Assembly: GCA_013003065.1 (NCBI GenBank)
Contig: JABDLI010000126.1
Coordinates: forward strand, 1-36,725
DNA length: 36,725 nucleotides
Direction of reading: 5' to 3'
Origin: Phycisphaerales bacterium
GTDB taxonomy: Bacteria; Planctomycetota; Phycisphaerae; Phycisphaerales; SM1A02
In this document: positions 9,111 through 17,173 of the stretch, piece by piece
Numbering within the stretch: the stretch's first letter is position 1
How the letters are laid out: the number at the start of each line of letters is the position of its first letter
Made by a program: the position numbers and the translations under genes
Notes under the pieces: generated by a model
The model's input: only the letters and a program-made list of their open reading frames with translations
Database searches by the model: none
What the model was told of the DNA's origin: nothing

Positions 9111-9344
9111 TGTAGGACCACGCGTACCACGGTGAAGCAGGGAATCCGCCCCCCTTCGCGCTCCGGCGTCGCGCCTCCGCCCACGCCGGCTCCACCCGTT
9201 GGGGAACCGCGACGAGCGCGGACGCTGACCGCCGTCATCGCCATGCCGCGCGCGGTGCTTCCACGCGACATCGGGCGGCACTATGCTGTTTGGTGCACTC
9301 GCGAAGGGCCGCTGGTCGGTGCCGTCGCCCCGCAGGAGCCAACG
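9111..9344. promoter_or_regulatory. Divergent promoter region between two quinol-dehydrogenase genes
   Basis: These 234 nt separate the cytochrome b/c operon (start 9110, minus) from the NapC-type gene (start 9345, plus), so both promoters must lie here or inside the genes. A weak sigma-70-like pair for the plus strand is TTCCAC near 9259 and TATGCT near 9282, with a 17-nt spacer. I looked for GG-N10-GC sigma-54 elements: the only correctly spaced ones, ending near 9137 (minus) and near 9284 (plus), match the surrounding consensus poorly. No convincing operator dyad was found. Confidence 0.35.
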
Positions 9345-10772
9345 ATGAAACGAGCGGCGTCCTTCGTCCGCATGATCGGCGTCAGCAAGCTCGCGCTCCT
9401 CGGCGCCGCCCTGACGACCTCGGGCGTCCTCGCCGAGCTGCTCCTGGTTTTCGGCGAGCTGTTCGTCTTCGAGAGTCACCCCTACATCGGGATCGTGTCG
9501 TACGTCCTGCTGCCCGGGATGATCGTGCTCGGCCTCGTGATGATCCCGATCGGCATGGCCCTCCGGTTGCGGGCCGCCCGCGCCGGCTTCTCGTTTGCTG
9601 CGCTCGATCGGGTCGCCGAGAAACGCGGCGTGCACGTGGGCCACGCCGGCCAGGTGATCCTCACACTCTCGCTCGTCAACCTCGTCATCTTCGGGGTCAT
9701 CGGCTACCGCGGCTTTCACTACACGGAGTCCGTGGAGTTCTGCGGCCAGGTCTGTCACGAGGTGATGCACCCCGAGTACACGGCGTACGCCCGGTCTCCG
9801 CACTCGCAGATCAGCTGTGTCGAGTGTCACATCGGTCCCGGCGCGGGTTGGTTCGTCAAATCGAAGCTCAGCGGCGCGCGGCAGCTCGTCGCGGTCGTGG
9901 CGGACACCTATTCGCGTCCGATCGAGACCCCGGTCCACAACCTCCGCCCGGCGCGGGAGGTGTGCGAGATCTGTCACCGACCGGAGATCTTCCACGGCAA
10001 CCTCATCAAGGTCCTGGAGCAGTACGAGCCCGACGAGGACAACACCCGAACCTACACGGTGCTGAACATGCGTGTCGGCGGCGGGGACGACGCCGACCGC
10101 GTTGCCCACGGCATCCATTGGCACGTCAGCAACGAGCACGAGGTGCGTTACTACGCCACGGATCGCAAGCGCGAGGACATCGTCTGGATCGAGCAGACCT
10201 CGGCCGACGGCACCCGCCGCGTCTGGACCGATCCCGACCGCCCCGTGCCGCCGCCCGATCCCGCCGACCTGCGGGTCATGGACTGCGTGGACTGCCACAA
10301 TCGACCCACGCACGTCTACCTGACCCCCGACGAGGCGCTCGACGCCGCCCTGGCCCACGGGCGGATCGACGCCGACATCCCTTGGATCAGAAAGCTCGCC
10401 TTCGAGCTGCTGACGATCCCCTACGCGTCGGCCGAGTCGGCCGCGGCCGGTCTCGCCGAGCTGCCGGCCGTCTACCGGGAGCGGTACCCCAACCACTGGA
10501 CGACGCACGAGGCGTCCGTTCGGGACGCGGTGCCGCCGTTGCAGGACATCCACCGCAGCAACGTCTTCCCCGCGATGAACGTCCAGTGGAACACCTACAG
10601 CTCGCTCATCGGTCACGCGACCGAGCACACGCGGGCATGCTTCCGCTGCCACGACGGGAGGCTCCGCGACGAGACCGGCGCTCCGATCACGCTCGACTGC
10701 CGAAGCTGCCACTACATCCTCGCGAATCGCGAGGTCGCGCCGACGATCCTCGATCGGCTCGAAACGGACTGA
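9345..10772 (+). CDS. NapC/NirT-family membrane multihaem cytochrome c, quinol dehydrogenase
   Basis: 475 residues; ATG at 9345 with AGGAG 6 nt upstream. The frame stays open to 9099, but that extension is not protein-like. Three hydrophobic helices (about 12-38, 46-74, 101-122) precede the haem part; classic NapC has one. Six c-haem sites follow: CGQVCH (CX3CH, residue 133), CVECH (158), CEICH (207), then CVDCH, CFRCH and CRSCH. The block from the first to the second site, with EVMHPEYTAY, SPHSQISC and WFVKSKLSG, is the NapC/NirT signature for menaquinol oxidation. This family includes Geobacter ImcH, needed for high-potential acceptors (recollection). Divergent from the CbcL-like operon, it would be a third quinol exit in one locus. 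Acceptors are probably the 15-haem cytochromes (inference). Confidence 0.92.
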   Translation: MKRAASFVRMIGVSKLALLGAALTTSGVLAELLLVFGELFVFESHPYIGIVSYVLLPGMIVLGLVMIPIGMALRLRAARAGFSFAALDRVAEKRGVHVGHAGQVILTLSLVNLVIFGVIGYRGFHYTESVEFCGQVCHEVMHPEYTAYARSPHSQISCVECHIGPGAGWFVKSKLSGARQLVAVVADTYSRPIETPVHNLRPAREVCEICHRPEIFHGNLIKVLEQYEPDEDNTRTYTVLNMRVGGGDDADRVAHGIHWHVSNEHEVRYYATDRKREDIVWIEQTSADGTRRVWTDPDRPVPPPDPADLRVMDCVDCHNRPTHVYLTPDEALDAALAHGRIDADIPWIRKLAFELLTIPYASAESAAAGLAELPAVYRERYPNHWTTHEASVRDAVPPLQDIHRSNVFPAMNVQWNTYSSLIGHATEHTRACFRCHDGRLRDETGAPITLDCRSCHYILANREVAPTILDRLETD

Positions 10773-10983
10773 CGGCGCCGCCGGGGCGCGGCGTCGCAGC
10801 CCCCCTCTGAGCGACCAACGAAGACGTGACGACGCAGGCATGGAACATCCTCGGTGCCCCCCCCGGGATGGTGCACGGGGCATGCCAACTCTCGGAAGCG
10901 TCACTGCCGTCTGGGAGCGTGGAATCGCCCGCGCCGCGGGATCCGCCGCCGTGGTTCCCGCCCGCAGGAATCGCTCCGAGCGC
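10773..10983. other. Convergent intergenic region, possible terminators
   Basis: This 211-nt gap lies between the 3' ends of the NapC-type gene (plus) and the histidine kinase (minus). Just after the first stop, around 10771-10795, GACGGCGCCGCC and GCGCGGCGTC can form an imperfect GC hairpin. Near 10855-10887, GTGCCCC and GGGGCAT form a looser dyad. Neither is followed by a T-run, so termination would be Rho-dependent or structure-based. No coding potential was seen. Confidence 0.35.
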
Positions 10984-12648
10984 TCACTCCCGGGGGCGGG
11001 ACGGCTCCGGTGGCTCGACCGGAAGGAACACCGTGAACCGAGCGCCGCCACCGGGCTCGCTGGCGACGTCGATCCGGCCGCCCAGGTGCTCCACGAGGCT
11101 GTAGCTGATCGACAGACCGAGCCCGGTCCCCTCGCCGAGCGGCTTCGTGGTGAAGAACGGCTCGAAGACGCGACGGAGATGTTCGGGGGCGATGCCGGGG
11201 CCGTTGTCCTCGACGTCGATGATCCTCCACCCGTCCGAACGCCGGGTCGAGATCTCGAGCCGGGCGTTGGCGTGCCCCTCGAGCGCGTACGCTGCGTTGG
11301 TAACGAGGTTGACGAGCACCTGCTGCAACGCGTGCGGGCGGATGAGGACCTCCCCCACGTCCGCCGACAACCGCCGGACGACTTCGATGCGTTGGACCCG
11401 CGGATCGAACCGAACGAGGTCGACCGACTGGTCCACGACCTCGTTCAGGTCGACCCGCCGCCGGTCCTCGTCGCCGGGGTGGGCGAACTCGGTCATCTGC
11501 CGCACGATGCCGCTGATGCGGTCCACCTGGGTGCGGAGTTGGGCGAAGGTCTCCGGCGACATGCGTTCGGGCCGCCGTTCCAGGAGCTGGATGACGCTGT
11601 CCATGCTCGCCAGCGGGTTCGCGATCTCGTGGGCCACGCCCGCCGCCATCTGACCGAGCGCGGCCATCTTCTCGTGCTGCGCCAGCGTCTGCCGCTGCCG
11701 CTCGAGCTCCTCGTTCGCCTTGAACAAGGCGTGCTCCGCGCGTTCGCGGACGCTGATGTCGCGAACCAGGCCGGTAAACAGCCGCTCCCCGTCGATCACG
11801 ACCTCGCTCACCGCCAGCTCCAGCGGCACGATGCTCCCGTCGCGTCGCCGACCGTCGACACGACGCCCGATGCCGATGATCCGCGCCTCCCCCGTGCGCA
11901 GGTAGCGATCGAGATACATCCCGTGGTTCGCCCGGTCCGGCTCGTTCATCAGCATCCGGACGTCTTCGCCGATCAGCTCCGGCGGCGAATACCCGAAGAT
12001 GCGCTCGGCCGCGGGATTGACCGAACGCATGACGCCGGCTTCGTCGATCGTGATGATCGCCTCCGCGGCGGTGTCGAGGATCGCGCGGGTGCGTTCGGCC
12101 GCCCCCCGCAAAGCGCGTTCGCGCTGCCGAAGCTGACGCGCGATGCGTCCGGTGAGCAACGCCGTGAGCGTCAGGATCCCAACCCACGCGGCCGCCCGCA
12201 TCCAGTCGTCGCGGTCGACGGGCCACTGGTCCGTGGCGGCCAGGCCGGCCGCCACGAAGGCGACGGCGAGCGTGGTGGTGATGGACACGGCCGGCGCGGC
12301 CAGCAGCCGGCTCGCCACGATGATGTCCAAGACGAAGAGGCCGAGCACCGGGCTGTCGAGGCCACCCTGCCACACGGTGAGCAGGGTCAGCACGCCGAGG
12401 TCGACCACGATCATCATCCACGCCGCGACGCGCACGTCCCGAGCGCCGTCTCTTCGCCACGGGACGAGGTTGGTGAGCAGCACCACGACCCCGAGCGTCG
12501 CCGTCCGCACCCCCAGGTCACCCGCGCCGAAGCCGAGACCCGTCACGCCGGCCCAGAGCAGCAGGATGGCCGCGAATCCCCAGCGCAGACGGATGAACCA
12601 CGCAAGCTCGTCGCGTGACTCGCCCTCCCGCGTCCCGGCCTCCGTCAT
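10984..12648 (-). CDS. Membrane sensor histidine kinase with FixL-like PAS domain
   Basis: 554 residues; the ATG at 12648 overlaps the stop of the upstream HAMP protein gene (ATGA). Several hydrophobic helices cover about residues 17-168. A PAS domain follows (about 183-300) with strong likeness to the FixL haem-PAS: NPAAERIFGY, EPDRANH, YLDRYLRTG, IIGIGR, RRDGS. His242 aligns with the FixL proximal haem His, and Arg248 and Arg262 align with the FixL residues that contact haem and oxygen (alignment by eye). This His is also common in PAS domains that bind no haem. The HisKA H-box has His340 (GVAHEIANPL). The ATPase has N451, DNGPG (481-485), FEPFFTTK and GEGTGLGLS, so the kinase looks complete. 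Its partner is most likely the NtrC-type regulator at 13822-15246. Confidence 0.93.
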   Translation of the reverse strand: MTEAGTREGESRDELAWFIRLRWGFAAILLLWAGVTGLGFGAGDLGVRTATLGVVVLLTNLVPWRRDGARDVRVAAWMMIVVDLGVLTLLTVWQGGLDSPVLGLFVLDIIVASRLLAAPAVSITTTLAVAFVAAGLAATDQWPVDRDDWMRAAAWVGILTLTALLTGRIARQLRQRERALRGAAERTRAILDTAAEAIITIDEAGVMRSVNPAAERIFGYSPPELIGEDVRMLMNEPDRANHGMYLDRYLRTGEARIIGIGRRVDGRRRDGSIVPLELAVSEVVIDGERLFTGLVRDISVRERAEHALFKANEELERQRQTLAQHEKMAALGQMAAGVAHEIANPLASMDSVIQLLERRPERMSPETFAQLRTQVDRISGIVRQMTEFAHPGDEDRRRVDLNEVVDQSVDLVRFDPRVQRIEVVRRLSADVGEVLIRPHALQQVLVNLVTNAAYALEGHANARLEISTRRSDGWRIIDVEDNGPGIAPEHLRRVFEPFFTTKPLGEGTGLGLSISYSLVEHLGGRIDVASEPGGGARFTVFLPVEPPEPSRPRE

Positions 12649-13667
12649 CGTGCGGTCGCTCCCGTCGGTGGCGTGGCGTCTCTCTCCTCGACCGATCGCT
12701 CCAGGTCGAGCATCTTCATGCCGGGGACGTAGTCGGTGAGAACGATCTGCCGCACGCGATTCAACGCGCCGACCGTCTCGCTCATACGCTCGAGGGCGTC
12801 GTGGATGTGCCGCATCCGTTCCGAGCGCGTCGCCTCGTCGCCGGTCTGGCGATCCGCGAGCTCGAGCTGAAGATCGATGATCGAGATCACGTTGTTGAGC
12901 TCGTGGTTGAGAGTCCGGGCGACCTGGTGCATCGTCTCGATCTTCCGCGTTTCGTTTCGCTCGAGCCGGCGGGCGAGGTGATTGTACGCCGAGGCGAGCT
13001 CACCGAACTCGTCGCGACGACGGCTGCGAACGCGATGGTCGAAACGCCCGCGACCAAGCTCGCGACTCGCTTCGACCAGCTCCTCGACCGGCCGGACGAC
13101 CATCGTCGCCGCCCGCAGCAGGACGATGATCGACGTGTTGATCACCAGCAGAAAGGCCAGGCCGAGGCCGAGGATGACCGACCGGAAGCGTCTCGTAAAC
13201 GCTGCTTCGAGCCGGTTGGCCTCGGCCTGCTCGGAGAGGCTCAGCGTCACGAGCGTCTGACGCAGGCGGCGAGCGGCCTCGAAGGCGGCGGCCTCCGCCT
13301 CCTCCGAGGATGATCCGTGCATCCGGTCGATCGCGGTCGCGAGCTGCGTGATCGGCGGCGTCAGGCGGGAGTCCACGCGTGGCTGCACCTCCCGCCATTC
13401 GGCCCCCGCCCGCCGGAGCCGCGCGCCGGCCTCGGCCAGACGCGCCCGATCGGCTGCTTCCCCGCGACGCGTTGCGGTCAACGCGCTCTCGACGGCGGTC
13501 AGGGCGCCGCTGACGTCGACCGCGCGGGTCGCGTTGGCGAGCGTCCCGGCGCTGAGACGGGTCATGTCCCCCAGGAGATCGTTGAGCAGGCTGATGGCCA
13601 CGATCGCGGCGATCAGGAGGAGCCCGACCAGCGAACCGTGCACGAGAAGGAGCTTGCGTCGCAGCAT
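12645..13667 (-). CDS. HAMP-domain signalling protein with phospho-acceptor helix but no ATPase domain
   Basis: 340 residues. Two membrane helices (about 7-28 and 162-185) flank a 130-residue helical periplasmic domain; HAMP is at about 186-238. A HisKA-like helix then carries LNHELNNVISIIDLQLEL with His255 in the phospho-acceptor position. After one more helix the protein ends in a Thr/Pro-rich tail, with no N, G1 or G2 box. It runs into the full kinase at 12648 by a 4-nt overlap, not a frameshift: the downstream kinase has its own membrane region, PAS and HisKA. It could be a receptor subunit phosphorylated in trans, or a phosphatase or decoy partner (inference). Upstream, 154 nt away, is the response regulator. 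Confidence 0.88.
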   Translation of the reverse strand: MLRRKLLLVHGSLVGLLLIAAIVAISLLNDLLGDMTRLSAGTLANATRAVDVSGALTAVESALTATRRGEAADRARLAEAGARLRRAGAEWREVQPRVDSRLTPPITQLATAIDRMHGSSSEEAEAAAFEAARRLRQTLVTLSLSEQAEANRLEAAFTRRFRSVILGLGLAFLLVINTSIIVLLRAATMVVRPVEELVEASRELGRGRFDHRVRSRRRDEFGELASAYNHLARRLERNETRKIETMHQVARTLNHELNNVISIIDLQLELADRQTGDEATRSERMRHIHDALERMSETVGALNRVRQIVLTDYVPGMKMLDLERSVEERDATPPTGATAR

Positions 13668-13769
13668 GCGGCCACTCCGCGGCGAGGCGAGAAGGCCCCG
13701 ACGCCGATGGACTCCAACAAATACCGCGCCACGACCGCAGGACCCGTGCGGACCGGCCGCGTCACTCGT

Positions 13770-13817
13770 CCCCGGCCGATTCGGCCGGGGCTGGGAACGC
13801 GTCTCCCAGGCCTGGGA
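13770..13817 (-). terminator. Strong inverted repeats downstream of the response regulator gene
   Basis: Two perfect dyads lie 4-52 nt after the response-regulator stop (13822, minus strand). One is the palindrome TCCCAGGCCTGGGA at 13804-13817; the other has arms CCCCGGCCG and CGGCCGGGG with a 3-nt loop at 13770-13790. There is no T-run on either side. They may terminate or attenuate transcription between the regulator and the two sensor genes, or stabilise an mRNA end. An operator role for the downstream promoter is also possible. Confidence 0.5.
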
Positions 13818-13821
13818 ATCC

Positions 13822-15246
13822 TCACGCCGGGGGCGTGTCGGGCGGCGGGTCGGGGGGCGGGTCCGCTTCCGCCACCCCCGGGGGCTCTGCTTCCGGCGAC
13901 TCGGCCTTCGGAATCTCCAGCTCTTCCAGCTTGCGGTACAGGCTCGAGATCCCGATGCCGAGATCGCGGGCCGTGGCCGTCTTGTCGAAGCGGTGACGAC
14001 GCAGGCTGTAGATGATGTGCTGCCGCTCGAACTGCCGCAACGCCTCGCGAAGATCCTCGCCGCTGGCGTTGTCGTCCGCGTCTGTCTCGAAGGGGAGGTC
14101 CCCGACGTCGATCGCGCGATCCTCGGCGAAGATCACGGCACGCTCGATCACGTTCTGCAGCTCGCGCACGTTGCCACGCCACTCGTGACCGAGCAGCGCC
14201 CGCATGGCACCGTTCGTGATGCCGGACACGCGTTTGTTCATCTGGGTCGTGAACTTCTGGATGAAGTGCTGCGCGAGCAGCGGGATGTCGCTTCGCCGCT
14301 GCCGGAGCGGCGGCAGGTCGATCCGCACGACGTTCAGCCGGAAGAGCAGATCCTCCCGGAAGACGCCCTTCGTCACGAGCCGATCCAGGTCCTGGTTCGA
14401 CGCGCCGATGACACGCACGTCGATCATCCGCGGGCTCGTGTCGCCTACCGGCACCACGACGCGCTCCTCGAGCACGCGGAGCAGCGACGTCTGGACGCCC
14501 GTCGGCAACGCCGACAGCTCGTCGAGGAAGAGCGTGCCGCCGTGCGCCGCCTCGAAGTAGCCGATCTTGTCGCGGATCGCCCCGGTGAAGGCGCCCTTGC
14601 GGTGACCGAAGAGCTCCGACTCGATGAGCGACTCGGGAATCGCCCCGCAGTTGACGGGCACGAACGCCTTCGAACGGGTGACGCCGCTGTAGTGGATCGC
14701 CCGCGCAAACAGCTCCTTGCCGGTGCCCGACTCGCCGATGATCAGGACGTTGCTCCTGACGGACGAGAGCTTCTCGGCGAGGTCGAAGAGGGAGAGCATG
14801 TTGGGCGATTCGCTGACGATGTCGTGGAAAGCGCTCCCCGCCGCGAGCTGCTCCGACACCACGCGGTGGGTTCGCCGCAGCTCGCCGACCTCGAGCGCCC
14901 GCTTGATCTTCAGCAGGAGGTCATCGAACTGCACCGGCTTCAGCAGGTAGTCCCACGCTCCCGCCCGCATCGCGGTCACCGCAGTGCCCACCGTGCCGAA
15001 CGCCGTGATCATGATGACCGGCGTCTCCGGGATGACCTGCTTCAATCGCTCGAGGAGCTCCAGGCCGTCCATGACCGGCATCCGCACGTCGGACAGCACG
15101 AGATCCACGGGCCGCTCGAGCACGAAGCGGTGGGCCACCTCGCCGTCGGCCGCCTGGTGAACGTCGTAGCCCTCGTCTTCGAGCAGCCCGGCGAGCGACT
15201 CCCGCAGGACCTGCTCGTCTTCCACGATGAGGATGGAGTGACTCAT
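13822..15246 (-). CDS. NtrC-family sigma-54-dependent response regulator
   Basis: 474 residues from the ATG at 15246 (MSHSILIVEDE); in-frame upstream ATGs are possible but add no conserved sequence. The receiver domain (1-120) has the acidic pair ED near residue 10, phospho-acceptor Asp53 (LSDVRMP) and Lys103. The AAA+ domain (about 145-385) has Walker A GESGTGKE (171-178), the sigma-54 contact loop GAFTGA (218-223), Walker B around TLFLDEL (238-244) and the arginine-finger region FREDLLFRL. A Fis-type helix-turn-helix ends near 442 (TARDLGIGISSLYRKLEEL). An unusual 30-residue Pro/Glu/Asp tail follows. It should activate sigma-54 promoters when phosphorylated, probably by the kinase at 10984-12648. 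It lies 55 nt after the malic enzyme gene, which has a sigma-54 promoter. Confidence 0.95.
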   Translation of the reverse strand: MSHSILIVEDEQVLRESLAGLLEDEGYDVHQAADGEVAHRFVLERPVDLVLSDVRMPVMDGLELLERLKQVIPETPVIMITAFGTVGTAVTAMRAGAWDYLLKPVQFDDLLLKIKRALEVGELRRTHRVVSEQLAAGSAFHDIVSESPNMLSLFDLAEKLSSVRSNVLIIGESGTGKELFARAIHYSGVTRSKAFVPVNCGAIPESLIESELFGHRKGAFTGAIRDKIGYFEAAHGGTLFLDELSALPTGVQTSLLRVLEERVVVPVGDTSPRMIDVRVIGASNQDLDRLVTKGVFREDLLFRLNVVRIDLPPLRQRRSDIPLLAQHFIQKFTTQMNKRVSGITNGAMRALLGHEWRGNVRELQNVIERAVIFAEDRAIDVGDLPFETDADDNASGEDLREALRQFERQHIIYSLRRHRFDKTATARDLGIGISSLYRKLEELEIPKAESPEAEPPGVAEADPPPDPPPDTPPA

Positions 15247-15301
15247 GAACGGCGGCCCCCGGTCCGCCATCATACTGAGTCCGCCCCGGACCTCACCGAT
15301 C

Positions 15302-17017
15302 TCACCGACCAGCCGCGACGTAGGGGCGATACTCCGGATACCACATTGCCTCGTCGACGGCGGACTCGATCTCGTCATCGGTGAAGCGGCGGCCGAGCTT
15401 GAGCTGTCGCGCCTCCCGCACCACGGCGACGGCCACCGTGCGCGACACCGCCCGCAGCTCGCGTTGATCGGGGTACAACGCCCCCGTGTCGAACCGCTCG
15501 CGATCGACACACGACGCGAGCGCGTGGGCCGCGGCGAGGAACATCGAGTCGGTCACCTGCCGCGCCTCGGCGACGATCACCCCCAGACCCACGCCCGGGA
15601 AGACGAACACGTTGTTTCCCTGGCCCACCTGGATCGTGCGTCCGTCGTAGGACACCGGATCGAACGGACTTCCCGTGGCGACGAGGGCCCGACCGTCGGT
15701 CCACGCGATCACCTCGGCCGGCGTGCACTCGGTCTTCGAGGTGGGGTTGGAGAAGGGCAGGACGATCGGGTGCTCCACGTGACGTGCCATCGCCCGGATC
15801 ACGTCCTCGGTGAAGGCGCCCGGCGAGGCCGCCGTGCCCACGAGAATCGTCGGCTTCACGGCGTTGATCACGTCCAGCAGACCGAACGGGCCGGTTCCCC
15901 GCAGGCCGTACACGGCCAGGTCCGACGCGGCGAGCGCGAGATCTCGTTTGTATTCCTCACGCATCGCCCGTCCCTCGAAGAGCAGCCCGTTGCTGTCGAG
16001 GTAGATCTGGGCGCGTCGCAGCGTGTCGTCGTCGGCCCCGTCCTGCTCGATCGCCGCCCGGACGAGCCGCCCGATGCCGACCGCGGCCGCGCCCGCGCCG
16101 AGGTAGACGATGCGTTGCTCCCGCATCCGGCCGCCCCGGTGACGCAGCGCGGTGAGCATGCCGGCCAGACCGACCGCCGCCGTCCCCTGGATGTCGTCGT
16201 TGAAGCTGGTCGTTCGCAGCCGGTACTGATCGAGGATGTCGATCGCCGTGTCCTTGTGAAAATCCTCCCACTGGAGCACGGCATGGGGGAAGACCTCCCC
16301 GACCGCTTCGACGAACGCCTCGATGAACGCCTCGTAGGGAGCCCCCCGCATCCGCCGGTGCCGCCAGCCGATGTAATACGGATCGTGACGCAACGCCGCA
16401 TTGTCGGTGCCGACGTCGAGGCTGATCGCCAGTGACTGGGCGGGTCGGATGCCGGCGGCAGCCGTGTACAAGGCGAGCTTGCCCACCGGGATCCCCATTC
16501 CGCCGGCGCCCTGGTCGCCGAGCCCGAGGATCCGCTCGTTGTCGGTCGCGACGATGAGCCGGACGTCTTCCACCGGCGCGTTGCGAAGCACCTCGGGAAT
16601 CCGCTCGACGTCGTCGGGCGTGATCCACACGCCCCGGGGCCGCCGGACGATGTGGCTGTACCGCTGACACGCCAGGCCGACAGTGGGCGTGTACACGATC
16701 GGCATGAGCTCGGGCAGATGCTCCAGCAGCAGCCGGTAGAACAGCGTCTCGTTTCGGTCCTGGAGCGACGCGAGGCCGATGTACTGCTCCAGCGGATCGC
16801 GTTTCGCACGCACCTGCTCGAGCGCCAGCTCGACCTGCTGCTCGATCGTGGCCTGCCGAGGCGGCAGCAGCCCCCGGAGACCGAACCGGGCGCGTTCCTC
16901 CGGGGTGAACGCACCGTCCTTGTTGAGGGCGGAGTCGTGAAGGAGATCAACGCCGTATTCGTCGACCGGCAGCGGGTTCTTCGCACTCCGAGGCATCGAT
17001 GGGCACAACGTGGTCAT
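15302..17017 (-). CDS. maeA: NAD-dependent malic enzyme (oxaloacetate-decarboxylating)
   Basis: 571 residues, the usual size of the large bacterial/eukaryotic-type malic enzymes; ATG at 17017 with GGAGA 5-6 nt upstream. The frame extends far upstream but without homology. Recognisable blocks: [65 protein letters not shown] (metal and substrate site), the Rossmann motif [27 protein letters not shown], and ATGSPFDPV then [11 protein letters not shown]. It converts malate to pyruvate and CO2 with NAD+ as likely cofactor (by similarity to MaeA). Cytoplasmic. A strong sigma-54 promoter lies 50 nt upstream and the sigma-54 activator gene follows 55 nt downstream, so carbon flow at the malate node is probably under that two-component control (inference). 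Confidence 0.95.
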   Translation of the reverse strand: MTTLCPSMPRSAKNPLPVDEYGVDLLHDSALNKDGAFTPEERARFGLRGLLPPRQATIEQQVELALEQVRAKRDPLEQYIGLASLQDRNETLFYRLLLEHLPELMPIVYTPTVGLACQRYSHIVRRPRGVWITPDDVERIPEVLRNAPVEDVRLIVATDNERILGLGDQGAGGMGIPVGKLALYTAAAGIRPAQSLAISLDVGTDNAALRHDPYYIGWRHRRMRGAPYEAFIEAFVEAVGEVFPHAVLQWEDFHKDTAIDILDQYRLRTTSFNDDIQGTAAVGLAGMLTALRHRGGRMREQRIVYLGAGAAAVGIGRLVRAAIEQDGADDDTLRRAQIYLDSNGLLFEGRAMREEYKRDLALAASDLAVYGLRGTGPFGLLDVINAVKPTILVGTAASPGAFTEDVIRAMARHVEHPIVLPFSNPTSKTECTPAEVIAWTDGRALVATGSPFDPVSYDGRTIQVGQGNNVFVFPGVGLGVIVAEARQVTDSMFLAAAHALASCVDRERFDTGALYPDQRELRAVSRTVAVAVVREARQLKLGRRFTDDEIESAVDEAMWYPEYRPYVAAGR

Positions 17018-17067
17018 GGGAGTCTCCGATCTGGCGGGGCGCGCGGCCACCCCGCAACCGGAATCGC

Positions 17068-17083
17068 AGCACGATTCGTGCCA
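17068..17083 (-). promoter_or_regulatory. Sigma-54 (-24/-12) promoter for the malic enzyme gene
   Basis: Read on the minus strand the sequence is TGGCACG-AATC-GTGCT, against the sigma-54 consensus TGGCACG-N4-TTGC(A/T); only one defined position differs. GG (17082-17081) and GC (17070-17069) are exactly 10 nt apart. The predicted start of transcription is near 17057, giving a leader of about 40 nt before the ATG at 17017. The -24/-12 stretch also forms the near-perfect dyad GCACGA-T-TCGTGC (17069-17081). Confidence 0.7.
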
Positions 17084-17173
17084 AGGCGATGCAATCGGGA
17101 CCTTCCCGGCGGGGCCCCCGACGCGATCGGGTCCGGTTCCCCGCCGTGGTACGCTGAACCGGAGGATCCTGCC

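Noticed and set aside
9111-9344. Sigma-54 promoters for the cytochrome genes
   Set aside because: Two GG-N10-GC pairs exist, but the flanking bases match TGGCACG/TTGCA poorly, at about the level expected by chance in GC-rich DNA.
9111-11051. Minus-strand extension of the frame of the 6861-9110 gene up to 11051
   Set aside because: The extension runs antisense to the NapC-type gene, has no homology and no signal sequence; the mature protein needs its signal peptide at about 9050.
12645-13667. HAMP protein as a frameshifted half of the neighbouring kinase
   Set aside because: The neighbour has its own membrane helices, PAS, H-box and ATPase, so the two are separate genes joined by a normal ATGA overlap.
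13747-13775. Second sigma-54 element (GGGGACG-AGTG-ACGC) upstream of the HAMP gene
   Set aside because: Spacing is right, but the -12 part matches only GC and the site lies in a hairpin after the regulator gene; too weak to list as a feature.
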